From: Muribaculaceae bacterium
GTDB taxonomy: Bacteria; Bacteroidota; Bacteroidia; Bacteroidales; Muribaculaceae
NCBI GenBank assembly: GCA_009775375.1
Contig: VSPO01000101.1
Coordinates: 1 to 13,299, forward strand
Direction of reading: 5' to 3'
DNA: 13,299 bases
In this document: in pieces, positions 6,001 through 13,229 of the stretch
Numbering within the stretch: the stretch's first letter is position 1
How the letters are laid out: each line of letters opens with the position of its first letter
Notes under the pieces: model-generated
Told to the model about the DNA's origin: nothing
The model's database searches: none
The model's input: the letters and a program-made list of their open reading frames with translations, nothing else
Position numbers and translations under genes: made by a program

Positions 6001-6582
6001 ATGCTATTTGAACCGAAAGATAACGAAAAAGAGGAGAAGAATGATTTCTTCGACGGACCCGACATAGAGGAGAAACCCAAGGAGCCCAAGAAGCCGGCGT
6101 ATAAGCCGGATGACCCTGCTTATTGGGATGCCGAGGAATCGGAATGGGAGCATCTGAAGCCACGGAGGAGATTGAAGCCGTGGCTATGGGGAGGGCTTGT
6201 CATGATAGTGGTGGCTCTCGGGGTGGCCTGTTGGCTGAGATATTTCTCTCCTTACGTGGAAGACGCCACCCAATATGGCTATGTGGAGCATATAGAGAAG
6301 CGAGGAACGGTCTTCAAGACGTATGAGGGGGTGCTTCTTCCTTATAAGGAGCTCCACGACACGACCCGCATCTACAGCCGCGACTTTATCTTCACGGCCG
6401 CCGACAAGCAGGTGGCCCTGCGTCTTAAGCGTGCGCAGCTTGACGCGCGTCCGGTCAGGGTGACATATCGTCAGTATCACGCCACGTTGCCATGGCGCGG
6501 GTCAAGCAAGACAGTCATAACGGCCGTAGACAGCGTAGATCCGGGGCATATACTGCCTCCGGAGTTCGCCCCCGGCCGTTGA
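6001..6582 (+). CDS. single-pass membrane protein of unknown function
   Basis: The 193-residue protein has three parts. Residues 1-55 are charged and proline-rich with many Glu, Lys and Asp (EEKPKEPKKPAYKPDDPAYW). A transmembrane segment at 61-79 follows an RRR stretch, which predicts the N-terminus inside. The rest is a C-terminal domain outside. That domain has YGYVEHIEKRGTVFKTYEGVL (94-114), then VRVTYRQYHATLPWRGSSKT and AVDSV. This recalls small Bacteroidales proteins sometimes annotated as 6-phosphogluconate dehydrogenase, although none of that enzyme's motifs is present here. It is last in the tsaE-birA-flippase operon, 18 nt after the previous stop. It may act with the flippase-like protein, but this rests on position only. 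Confidence 0.75.
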   Translation: MLFEPKDNEKEEKNDFFDGPDIEEKPKEPKKPAYKPDDPAYWDAEESEWEHLKPRRRLKPWLWGGLVMIVVALGVACWLRYFSPYVEDATQYGYVEHIEKRGTVFKTYEGVLLPYKELHDTTRIYSRDFIFTAADKQVALRLKRAQLDARPVRVTYRQYHATLPWRGSSKTVITAVDSVDPGHILPPEFAPGR

Positions 6583-6632
6583 GGGGCAAGCATATTCTTG
6601 AGATTTTAAGGAATGCGTTCTTTAATAAAAAA

Positions 6633-6663
6633 ATCCGGCATCACTGTCGCAGTGACGCCGGAT
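6633..6663. terminator. bidirectional terminator between the operon and tetR
   Basis: ATCCGGC at 6633-6639 pairs with GCCGGAT at 6657-6663, and TCACTG at 6641-6646 pairs with CAGTGA at 6650-6655. There is a single A/C mismatch and a TCG loop. The minus-strand side runs into seven T, so it is strongest for tetR. The plus-strand side has only CTCTTTCTG before a T run. It lies between two convergent units. Confidence 0.8.
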
Positions 6664-6704
6664 CTCTTTCTGAATTTTTATAATCGATGAAAAACTTCTT
6701 CTGA

Positions 6705-7307
6705 TTAGTTTTTAACGAGAGCGTAAAGGCTGTCGAAGAGGTGACGCTGGGTCTCGGGATCTACGCCGTTGGGAACGTATACACCCATCAGGGTCTGGCC
6801 CCATTTCACGCTCTGGAACAGGAGGGCGAGAGAGCCGGCATCGATGTCGGCCTTGATTTCACCCGACTGCTTGGCATTCTCGATTACGCCTTTCCACATT
6901 TCTATCTCTTCATTCTGTGCTGAGAGACGGTTCTCACGGAACTCGGGGATGAACTGGAGTGCATTTCTGGAGATGTTGAGGCAAGCTCCGCTGAAGTTGG
7001 CGATTCCGCGTTTGCGTGCAGTCTCTTTGGCTTTTGCAATGTTAGCCACGACTTTGTCGCAGAACGACTTTAGGGAGGCCTTGTCTTCATCAGTGGTTTC
7101 CTCGTTGCTTGTCATGTCGAGAATATACTTTTCGATGACTGCGCGGAAGATACCCTCCTTGTTTTTGAAGTAGTACACCATAGAGCCACGGCTTATGCCA
7201 GTGGCCTTCTCAAGAAGAGAATAAGACACATCCGGATAGGAGTAGGCGGCAAAGAGATTGAACGCCACGTCCAGGATTTTGCGTTTTGATTTGATTCCTT
7301 TTTCCAT
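6705..7307 (-). CDS. TetR/AcrR family transcriptional regulator
   Basis: Of 200 residues, the first 60 form the TetR DNA-binding domain. KRKILDVAFNLFAAYSYPDV (9-28) is followed by the helix-turn-helix SYSLLEKATGISRGSMVYYF (30-49) and KNKEGIFRAVIEKYI. The remainder is a helical ligand-binding and dimer domain with no recognisable ligand signature. Its end (SLALLFQSVKWGQTLMGVYV) has the usual TetR C-terminal look. It stands alone: the next gene on its strand is separated by a terminator and the operon downstream is convergent. No efflux or metabolic gene is adjacent, so the target is unknown. Self-regulation is plausible, since a dyad lies at its predicted transcription start (7460-7481). No Shine-Dalgarno precedes the ATG at 7307. 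Confidence 0.9.
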   Translation of the reverse strand: MEKGIKSKRKILDVAFNLFAAYSYPDVSYSLLEKATGISRGSMVYYFKNKEGIFRAVIEKYILDMTSNEETTDEDKASLKSFCDKVVANIAKAKETARKRGIANFSGACLNISRNALQFIPEFRENRLSAQNEEIEMWKGVIENAKQSGEIKADIDAGSLALLFQSVKWGQTLMGVYVPNGVDPETQRHLFDSLYALVKN

Positions 7308-7358
7308 TAGACTAAGATGGATGGCTCGCGACTACGCGTCTTCGGGTTTTTAATCTGA

Positions 7359-7375
7359 ATTCGCGCCACGCGAAT
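7359..7375. promoter_or_regulatory. inverted repeat ATTCGCG-CCA-CGCGAAT in the tetR leader
   Basis: Perfect 7-bp arms with a 3-nt spacer, 52 bp before the tetR start codon. In DNA it could be an operator. In the leader RNA it would form a stable hairpin. Its role is inference. Confidence 0.4.
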
Positions 7376-7396
7376 GGTTAAGGTTATTGAGTGTGG

Positions 7397-7420
7397 TTAA
7401 AGTTTGTTCGAGTCATGCAT
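7397..7420 (-). CDS. possible 7-residue leader peptide (MHDSNKL) before tetR
   Basis: ATG at 7420-7418 starts a seven-codon frame ending in TAA at 7399-7397. A strong Shine-Dalgarno, AAGGAGGG at 7433-7426, lies 5 nt upstream, which is unusual among these genes that otherwise have A-rich leaders. A second ATG at 7416 in another frame would give a 10-residue peptide ending at 7384. Both lie in the predicted tetR leader. The peptides match nothing I recognise, and chance is quite possible. Confidence 0.25.
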   Translation of the reverse strand: MHDSNKL

Positions 7421-7459
7421 GGTTGCCCTCCTTCGCAGACCTATTCTTGTCAGGAAAGC

Positions 7460-7481
7460 AACGTCCACAATAGATGACGTT
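7460..7481. promoter_or_regulatory. candidate operator dyad at the tetR start site
   Basis: AACGTC at 7460-7465 and GACGTT at 7476-7481 are exact reverse complements separated by 10 nt. The dyad touches the minus-strand -7 box at 7483-7490 and covers the predicted transcription start near 7476. Size and place suit a TetR-type operator for self-repression, but no binding data are available. Confidence 0.4.
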
Positions 7482-7482
7482 A

Positions 7483-7490
7483 CAAAGTTA
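7483..7490 (-). promoter_or_regulatory. -7 box (TAACTTTG) for tetR
   Basis: On the minus strand this is an exact TAnnTTTG match, with a TTTG at 7507-7510 only 16 nt upstream, a little closer than the usual -33 spacing. It predicts a start near 7476 and a tetR leader of about 170 nt. Confidence 0.6.
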
Positions 7491-7616
7491 ATTTATTTTT
7501 CTGAAACAAACACTAAAATCTGAAAAAAAAATAAATTTTTATGCTGATTTATTAGAATTTGAGTCAAAAAGAGGGGAAATTGGGCATTCAATCGTTATAT
7601 TCGTGCGTAATTTGAC

Positions 7617-7658
7617 AAAATGGAAGGCCGTCGCAATATTGCGACGACCTTCCATTTT
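7617..7658. terminator. terminator hairpin after the Ig-like lipoprotein gene
   Basis: AATGGAAGG and CCTTCCATT flank the perfect palindrome CGTCGCAATATTGCGACG, with a single C/A mismatch, for about 20 bp in all. It begins 6 nt after the minus-strand stop codon at 7665-7667, so it should end that transcript. The T run is longer on the plus-strand side (8 T at 7655-7662) than on the minus side (4 T). Confidence 0.8.
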
Positions 7659-7664
7659 TTTTCG

Positions 7665-9668
7665 TCAGTGTCTTCTTGTCTTGTTGCGCATGCTTCCCTT
7701 GTCGTTGGGGTTGAAGGGATTTCTGGTGGGATCGAACACGTCTTCTTCGTCTTCCTCCTCCTCGGATTCGTTCTTCTTGCGGTTGCGGTTTTTCTTATCG
7801 GCTTCGGGCTTGTTTTTCTTGATGGCCTCGGGCTTCATAAGGTCGACAGCCGTGTCGAAGACGTTCCAGGATTCGGTCTTCTCCCAGTTTTTCTTAATAT
7901 TAATGACCTTGGGATAGTAGTAGACGACGTCAGGCTGGCGGTGGGCGGCCAGGTCGCCGGTGGTGTATTTCCCGTCGCCGTTGTGGTCTTCGAAGATGCG
8001 GGCATAGTATTTTCCGGGGTCGAGATAATCAAAAGTCAGGACACCGTCGACGAGAGGCACGCGCCTGACCGGCTCGTCGGAGGTGGAGACAAGCTCTCCG
8101 AAAGCCGGCACGGAATCCGTGAAATTGCTGACGTTGAAGATGAGCGAGCAGTAGTCTTCTTCCGATTTCACCTTAAACTTATGCTCGAAGGGAATCGTGA
8201 TGAGTCCGTAGATTCCCGTGGCGGCAAGGGAGTCGGCCGTCAGTTTGTATTCCATGCCCAATTCCCAAGGATAGTCTATCTTCATGGTCCTTGGGTTGAG
8301 AGAATCCACGCTTTGGAGCTTCCATCCATCCTTGACAGGCTTCCATGCGGAGTCGACCATTGCCTCAAGATGAAAGGCTGCCGTGTCGAGGCGGGAAAGG
8401 GGTGTGTCGAATTCGATTATGACCGGATTGTAGACTTCGTGGGTTGACTGCGTGACGGCTCTGAGTCCGAGAGGAGGGATTACGATAGGCATCGTGTCGG
8501 GCTGTTCCTCTTCCTCTTTTTTCTTCTTTTTCTTTTTCTCCTTTTTGGGAGCCTTAGGTCGCTCGGTGAAGAACCGGAGCGTGTCGGTGCCAAGGGTCAG
8601 GTTTTGGGCCGTGTCGGTCCGCAGATAGGTGACGGCAAGATGTATGCTGTCGGTGGCGACGAGGGAGGGCGGGGCGATCCAATACGTCAGTGTGTCGTTG
8701 TTTTGCGAGCGTTCGAGCACGTTCCAGTTCTTATATCCCTCGATTCCTACGAGATTAAGGGTGGGGAGGGTGTCGCTTTTGGTATTGAAAATCAGACGTA
8801 TTCTTGTGGAATCTACTCTTTCGTATTTCTGAAGGAATTGAGATTTGTAGTCGCTTTCAAACGAGCGCAGGAGGATGTCGTTGGGCAGGAACCGGGTTCG
8901 TTCGCGAGTCACGACGGAATCGACAGCGCCATTGTGGAGATTGAAGATTGTGTCGGTGGCGGTCACCCTTTCCGAAGAGGGGCTTATCGTGAACTCATAG
9001 AACGCCATGGCCTCTTCCGGGTTCTCTCGGCGATAGTCGTTGTCGACATCGGCGAGGGCATACAGGCGATACTCGCCCGGGGCAAGGCCCATGACGGAAA
9101 ACCGGCCACGGTCGTCGGTCTTGGCGATGCGTTCGAGGGGGAGCTTGGCGAATGCCGTGTCGGAAAGGTTGGAATGCACTCCCACGAGCATGCCTTGCTG
9201 GGGCTCAAGCCCGTCGGCGGAGAGCACCATGCCGGAAATCTGGAGAGTGTCGATTTCCGGGCCTGTGGAGAAGGAGTAAGTGAAACCCTGCAGCTGATTG
9301 TTTTCGTTGTTGTCTTCGATGGCGTTGGCGAAATCGATGGTGTAGGTGGTGTTGGCCCTGAGCGTGTCGTTGAACTTCACGGTGACTTTCCGGCCCTGGG
9401 AGGATACCCTGGGGACGGACTTCGAGGTAGGGGAAACGACCACCTTTGAGAAGGCGTCTTTCACGTTGACCAGCTCGTCGAAATATATGTCTATCTGGTC
9501 TTGCTTGACGTTGACGGACCCCGGCGCGGGGTTGGCCCTCACGAAACGGGGAGGGTCTTCGTCGCGCGGTCCGCCGGAGGGATTTCCGATAGAAGCGCAA
9601 GAGGCGAGGAGGGCGAGGGATATGAGGGTCCAGGGAAGAGAGCGGAGGTTGGATTTGCGTCGTCTCAT
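7665..9668 (-). CDS. Ig-like (Big_5) domain lipoprotein
   Basis: The 667-residue product starts with a basic N-terminus and hydrophobic segment ending in a lipobox (LLAS then Cys24), so a lipid-anchored exported protein is expected. SIGNPSGGPRDEDPPRFVRA leads into a SbsA-type Ig-like (Big_5) domain around 40-135, ending in DTLRANTTYTIDFANAIEDN and FTYSFSTG. Residues 145-230 (ISGMVLSADG, DDRGRFSVMGLAPGEYRLYA) look like a carboxypeptidase-regulatory-like beta sandwich, and a similar block recurs near 545-600 (LDPGKYYARIFEDHNGDGKY). A lysine/glutamate-rich linker lies near 370-390, and the C-terminal 60 residues are also highly charged. No catalytic motif is seen. After Cys24 there is no acidic surface-export signal, so it may face the periplasm. 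This protein class is widespread in Bacteroidetes and functionally undefined. Confidence 0.85.
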   Translation of the reverse strand: MRRRKSNLRSLPWTLISLALLASCASIGNPSGGPRDEDPPRFVRANPAPGSVNVKQDQIDIYFDELVNVKDAFSKVVVSPTSKSVPRVSSQGRKVTVKFNDTLRANTTYTIDFANAIEDNNENNQLQGFTYSFSTGPEIDTLQISGMVLSADGLEPQQGMLVGVHSNLSDTAFAKLPLERIAKTDDRGRFSVMGLAPGEYRLYALADVDNDYRRENPEEAMAFYEFTISPSSERVTATDTIFNLHNGAVDSVVTRERTRFLPNDILLRSFESDYKSQFLQKYERVDSTRIRLIFNTKSDTLPTLNLVGIEGYKNWNVLERSQNNDTLTYWIAPPSLVATDSIHLAVTYLRTDTAQNLTLGTDTLRFFTERPKAPKKEKKKKKKKEEEEQPDTMPIVIPPLGLRAVTQSTHEVYNPVIIEFDTPLSRLDTAAFHLEAMVDSAWKPVKDGWKLQSVDSLNPRTMKIDYPWELGMEYKLTADSLAATGIYGLITIPFEHKFKVKSEEDYCSLIFNVSNFTDSVPAFGELVSTSDEPVRRVPLVDGVLTFDYLDPGKYYARIFEDHNGDGKYTTGDLAAHRQPDVVYYYPKVINIKKNWEKTESWNVFDTAVDLMKPEAIKKNKPEADKKNRNRKKNESEEEEDEEDVFDPTRNPFNPNDKGSMRNKTRRH
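8505..8546. repeat. 42-nt pure pyrimidine tract inside the lipoprotein gene
   Basis: The plus strand is uninterrupted C/T from 8505 to 8546, so the coding strand is a pure purine run rich in AAG, AAA and GAG codons. It encodes the Lys/Glu linker. Such tracts are prone to slippage and may form triplex DNA. Confidence 0.6.
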
Positions 9669-9732
9669 CAGGATAATGACAGTTTAAGGGGGGCGTCGTC
9701 AGGGAGAGTCTGCCCCGAAAGGATTTAGAGCC

Positions 9733-9740
9733 CAAAAGTA
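9733..9740 (-). promoter_or_regulatory. -7 box (TACTTTTG) for the Ig-like lipoprotein gene
   Basis: It matches TAnnTTTG on the minus strand and would start transcription near 9726, giving a leader of about 58 nt to the ATG at 9668. No TTTG -33 box is visible at 19-21 nt. Confidence 0.5.
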
Positions 9741-9846
9741 GCAATTATTTTTGAAACATAGAGAGGATAGGGGCTGAAATTAACTAAAAAGAGGTAAAAT
9801 AATCATTTTTAGCATCAATGATGTGGATTAGGTCAAAAATTTAAGC

Positions 9847-9854
9847 TATATTTG
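9847..9854 (+). promoter_or_regulatory. -7 box (TATATTTG) for secDF
   Basis: Exact TAnnTTTG match with predicted start near 9861, giving a leader of about 80 nt before the secDF ATG at 9942. A -33 box is not recognisable. Confidence 0.6.
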
Positions 9855-9859
9855 CGAGC

Positions 9860-9897
9860 TGAAAAAACGGCTCGGCTTGGGAGACGAGTTTTTTTCA
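9860..9897 (+). promoter_or_regulatory. hairpin at the predicted 5' end of the secDF mRNA
   Basis: TGAAAAAA at 9860-9867 can pair with TTTTTTCA at 9890-9897, and CTCG at 9871-9874 with CGAG at 9885-9888. CGG and one T are left unpaired between the two helices. The GC part is followed by seven T (9889-9895), as in a weak intrinsic terminator. It sits between promoter and gene, so it could be a 5'-stabilising hairpin or an attenuator. The pairing is seen, and the role is inference. Confidence 0.4.
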
Positions 9898-9941
9898 TCA
9901 TAACCTGACAAAAAACAAACAACAATAAAACCAACAAAAAA

Positions 9942-12911
9942 ATGCAGAACAAAGGGTTTATCAGCACCATTGCCGTCCTTTTGATCCTGATTTGCGGATT
10001 TTATATCTCCTTTTCGTTCGTGACTTCTCACTATGAGAAAAAGGCGGAGGAATATGCCGCGATGATGGCCAAGACAAGCGACGTAACCAATGACGCCTAC
10101 AAACAAAATCTGAAGCAATTCAACGACTCGATCGACAAGGAGAAGGTCTATCTGGGCTACACCTACAACCAGGTGCGCAAGAACGAGATAGGCATGGGTC
10201 TTGACCTCAAGGGAGGTATGAACGTCGTACTTGAGATTTCCGTGCCGGACATTCTCCGCCAGTATGCCTCGGGCGAGAGCCAGCTCCGCCAGATCGACGC
10301 GGCCATCAAGAAGGCAGAGGAAGCCGACGTGAAGGCCGGCGACAGGGATTTCATCTCGAAGGTGGCCTCCTACATCCAGCCGGGAGCCATGGCCGGACTT
10401 TTCACCCGCGAGGGGGAATTCCTCGGCAAGATCAAAAGCAATTCGAGCAACCAGGAGGTGACGGCCGCCCTTGAGAAACAGGTGGACAGCCAGGTGGATG
10501 CCGCGTTCAACATCTTCCGCACGCGTATCGACCAGTTTGGTGTCGTGGCCCCCAACATCCAGAAACTTCAGGACAAGAGAGGACAGATCCTTTTGGAGCT
10601 TCCGGGCGTGAAAGAGCCGGAGCGTGTCACTGAGCTTCTGAAGTCTTCAGCCAACCTGGAGTTCTACGAAGTCTACAACTATAACGAAATCGCCAACGAC
10701 CTTAACAACTTCGCGCGCGAATGGGCAGCGCAAGACACCGTGGGCCACACAGACCTCATCGCGCTCCTCGGAGGCCCGCAGAGGGCAGGAAGCCCCGTGA
10801 TCGGTATTGTCACGCCGCAGAACCGTGCGATAGTCGACAGCATCCTTTCTTCGCCTTTGGCCAAGCAGAAGCTCCCTTCCGACTTCTCGGCCGTATGGGA
10901 GGTGAAAGCCACTGAATATCCCGTATATGACGCCCAGGGCAATGTCATGAAGAAAGACAATGGCGAAGACCGCACGACCCCTTACTGGCAGCTTGTGGCC
11001 CTGAAGGGGGACGCAGCCCTTGAAGGCGACGCCGTAGTGTCGGCCACCAGTGAATACGAGGCCATGCGCGGAAACACCGTCAACATGCGAATGAACGACG
11101 CCGGCGCACAGGCTTGGGCCACGCTGACCCGCAACAACATCGGCCGTCCGATCGCCATCGTGCTTGACAACAATGTCTATTCATATCCCAACGTAAACAA
11201 TGAAATCACGGGAGGCAGCTCGGAAATCACCGGCAACTTCACTCCCGAAGAGGCCAACGACCTTGCGAACGTGCTTAAATCCGGAAAGATGAGCGCAAAG
11301 GTCAATGTGGTCAGCAACAACGTGATCGGCCCGAGCCTTGGAGCTGAGGCCGTTCAGCAGGGCTTCCTGTCGTTTGTCGTGGCTCTAGTGCTCCTCATGA
11401 TTTTCATGATAGCAGTCTATGGCCTGATCCCCGGCCTTGTCGCCAATGTGGGCCTGATGCTCAACCTTTATTTCACGCTCGGTATCCTCGCCTCGTTCCA
11501 GGCAGTGCTGACCCTTTCGGGCATCGCGGGTATCGTGCTTGCTCTCGGTATGGCAGTCGATGCCAACGTGCTTATCTTCGAACGTGCGAAAGAGGAGCTT
11601 GCCACAGGCAAGAAACTCCGTCAGGCCATCTTCGAAGGCTACAACAACGCGTTCTCTGCAATTTTTGACTCCAACCTTACTTCGGTCATCACCGGCGTGA
11701 TTCTTCTGATTTTCGGATCAGGCCCGATCAAGGGCTTCGCTACGACCCTTATCATCGGTCTTGTCTGCTCGTTCTTCACGGCCGTCTTCCTGACGCGTCT
11801 GGCATTCGACCTTATCACTAAGAACGGTCGCTGCTCATCCATGACGTTCACGACGAGCTTGAGCCGCAATTTCCTCTCCAATACCAATATCAATTTCCTC
11901 GGCAAGTGGAAGGCCGCCTCAGCCGTATGGTTGTTCCTCGTAGTGGTGTCGATCGCTTCGCTCGCTATCCGTGGCATGAACCAGGGCATCGACTTCTCAG
12001 GAGGCCGCAACTATGTAGTGCAGTTTGACAAAGATGTGGATCCGCACGTGATTCAGGACCGTCTGCTCACGCAGCTTCAGGAGGCCGCCGACGACAAGAC
12101 CGTCAGCGTGGGAGTCCTCACTATCGACGACCCCTCGAAAGTGCGTATCTCTACGAGCTATAAGATCAACACCGAAGACGGCGACATCGACAATGAGATC
12201 ACCGACCTTCTTTATAAAGGACTTCAGCCTGAACTCACCGGAGCCGATGGCAAGGTCATGGATAAGGAGGCGTTCACAGTTGCCGACGAAAGCCGTGGTA
12301 TAATATCGATTCAGAAGGTGGGTCCCTCAGTGGCCGACGATATGAAGGCCGACGCATATTGGGCAGTGGGCATAGCAGTGGTCTGCATGTTCCTTTACAT
12401 CCTTTTGCGTTTCCGCAACATCGCGTTCTCTGTGGGCGCAGTCTGCGCCGTAGCACTGACCGCGTTCCTGATCATCGGATTCTATTCCATATGCTGGGGC
12501 TTCCTGCCGTTCTCCATGGAGATCGACCAGTCGTTTATAGCAGCGGTATTGACGATTATCGGTTATCAGATCAACGATACGGTGGTGGTCTTCGACCGTG
12601 TGCGCGAGATGATAGGTCTTTATCCTAAGGAGGACCGCTTCAAGACGTTCAACAAGTCGCTCAACACGACGTTGACCCGTACGATCATGACTTCAGTCTC
12701 CACGCTGTTGGTGCTCCTCTGCATCTTCTTCCTTGGAGGCGACACGATCCGCAGTTTCACATTCGCAATGATTTTCGGCGTGATAGTCGGCACGTTCTGC
12801 TCGCTCTTCTGCGCAGCTCCGATTGCCTACAACATCATCAAATCGAGTACGAAGAAAACGGCTGCCGACTCAGGCAAACCAGCGCTTGAGGGCAACCGCA
12901 GATTCAAGTGA
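9942..12911 (+). CDS. secDF: fused protein translocase subunit SecDF
   Basis: At 989 residues this joins SecD and SecF, the inner-membrane partners of SecYEG that use the proton gradient to pull exported proteins through. The SecD half has a first membrane segment at 6-26 and the GMGLDLKGGMNVVLEI motif (84-99). A large periplasmic P1 domain follows to about 460, then VIGPSLGAEA (461-470) and the membrane bundle with GMAVDANVLIFERAKEEL (536-553), whose Asp540 is the conserved proton-pathway residue. The SecF half starts with a membrane segment near 658-676 and continues with GIDFSGGRNYVVQF (682-695), VGPSVADDM (793-801) and YQINDTVVVFDRVREM (875-890). Fused SecDF proteins of about 1000 residues are usual in Bacteroidetes. 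The stretch near 260-350 is longer than in E. coli SecD. The leader is A-rich without Shine-Dalgarno. Confidence 0.97.
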   Translation: MQNKGFISTIAVLLILICGFYISFSFVTSHYEKKAEEYAAMMAKTSDVTNDAYKQNLKQFNDSIDKEKVYLGYTYNQVRKNEIGMGLDLKGGMNVVLEISVPDILRQYASGESQLRQIDAAIKKAEEADVKAGDRDFISKVASYIQPGAMAGLFTREGEFLGKIKSNSSNQEVTAALEKQVDSQVDAAFNIFRTRIDQFGVVAPNIQKLQDKRGQILLELPGVKEPERVTELLKSSANLEFYEVYNYNEIANDLNNFAREWAAQDTVGHTDLIALLGGPQRAGSPVIGIVTPQNRAIVDSILSSPLAKQKLPSDFSAVWEVKATEYPVYDAQGNVMKKDNGEDRTTPYWQLVALKGDAALEGDAVVSATSEYEAMRGNTVNMRMNDAGAQAWATLTRNNIGRPIAIVLDNNVYSYPNVNNEITGGSSEITGNFTPEEANDLANVLKSGKMSAKVNVVSNNVIGPSLGAEAVQQGFLSFVVALVLLMIFMIAVYGLIPGLVANVGLMLNLYFTLGILASFQAVLTLSGIAGIVLALGMAVDANVLIFERAKEELATGKKLRQAIFEGYNNAFSAIFDSNLTSVITGVILLIFGSGPIKGFATTLIIGLVCSFFTAVFLTRLAFDLITKNGRCSSMTFTTSLSRNFLSNTNINFLGKWKAASAVWLFLVVVSIASLAIRGMNQGIDFSGGRNYVVQFDKDVDPHVIQDRLLTQLQEAADDKTVSVGVLTIDDPSKVRISTSYKINTEDGDIDNEITDLLYKGLQPELTGADGKVMDKEAFTVADESRGIISIQKVGPSVADDMKADAYWAVGIAVVCMFLYILLRFRNIAFSVGAVCAVALTAFLIIGFYSICWGFLPFSMEIDQSFIAAVLTIIGYQINDTVVVFDRVREMIGLYPKEDRFKTFNKSLNTTLTRTIMTSVSTLLVLLCIFFLGGDTIRSFTFAMIFGVIVGTFCSLFCAAPIAYNIIKSSTKKTAADSGKPALEGNRRFK

Positions 12912-12942
12912 GAGTGAATTCCACTAATCACCTATAACCCTT

Positions 12943-12975
12943 GGGGGGACGGCACTTGGCCGTCCCCTTGTTTGT
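12943..12975 (+). terminator. terminator after secDF
   Basis: GGGGACGGC at 12945-12953 pairs perfectly with GCCGTCCCC at 12959-12967 around an ACTTG loop, followed by TTGTTTGTTTT. It starts about 30 nt after the secDF stop. Confidence 0.88.
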
Positions 12976-13077
12976 TTTAGGAGGCTTACTTAAGCGATTA
13001 TTAGTGGTTTCTGAATCTTTTGCAAAAACTTTTACGACAAATCCTGATAAAATCATGGAAATATAAAAAAAAATGAT

Positions 13078-13085
13078 TAACTTTG
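13078..13085 (+). promoter_or_regulatory. -7 box (TAACTTTG) for the tRNA-Arg gene
   Basis: Exact TAnnTTTG match, predicting a start near 13092 and a precursor leader of about 64 nt. A run of A precedes it. No -33 TTTG is found at the usual spacing. Confidence 0.6.
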
Positions 13086-13125
13086 CATCGCTAAGCGCGG
13101 AGGCGATAGACTCGGCAATTGGCGT

Positions 13126-13141
13126 CGGTTCGAAAGAGCCG
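13126..13141 (+). other. GAAA-capped hairpin in the pre-tRNA leader
   Basis: CGGTTC at 13126-13131 pairs with GAGCCG at 13136-13141 (one G-U pair) around a GAAA tetraloop, 14 nt before the mature tRNA. It may help RNase P recognition or protect the leader. That role is inference. Confidence 0.4.
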
Positions 13142-13155
13142 GTAAAATAAAGGCA

Positions 13156-13229
13156 GGTCTGGTAGCTCAGCTGGATAGAGCAACAGCCTTCTAAGCTGTG
13201 GGTCTTGGGTTCGAATCCCAACCGGATCA
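13156..13229 (+). tRNA. tRNA-Arg (anticodon TCT)
   Basis: The 74-nt sequence folds into a full cloverleaf. The acceptor GGTCTGG pairs with CCGGATC using two wobble pairs, with discriminator A at 13229. The D arm is GCTC/GAGC, and the anticodon stem is ACAGC/GCTGT with loop CTTCTAA, giving anticodon TCT at 13191-13193 for AGA codons. A 5-nt variable loop and a T arm TTGGG-TTCGAAT-CCCAA complete it. The 3' CCA is not encoded and must be added after transcription. The gene is flanked by its own promoter and terminator and is therefore a single-gene unit. Confidence 0.97.

Larger units (their letters stand above)
7308..7616. other. long tetR upstream region, no full-size gene
   Basis: About 310 bp without a conventional gene. 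Read on the minus strand it holds a TAnnTTTG promoter (7483-7490), a dyad at the predicted start site (7460-7481), and a mini-ORF with a strong Shine-Dalgarno (7397-7433). Another perfect inverted repeat lies at 7359-7375, with CGCG repeats near 7327-7338. Upstream of the promoter, 7491-7616 is AT-rich and nothing further is recognised. Confidence 0.55.

Noticed and set aside
7620..9449. Two long plus-strand open frames (7620-8447 and 8604-9449)
   Set aside because: Both are shadows of the minus-strand Ig-like lipoprotein gene, and the first starts inside its terminator.
13092..13150. Possible tRNA relic (GGTTCGAAA resembles a T loop)
   Set aside because: The flanking bases do not form a T stem or acceptor. 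The only good pairing is the small GAAA-capped hairpin.
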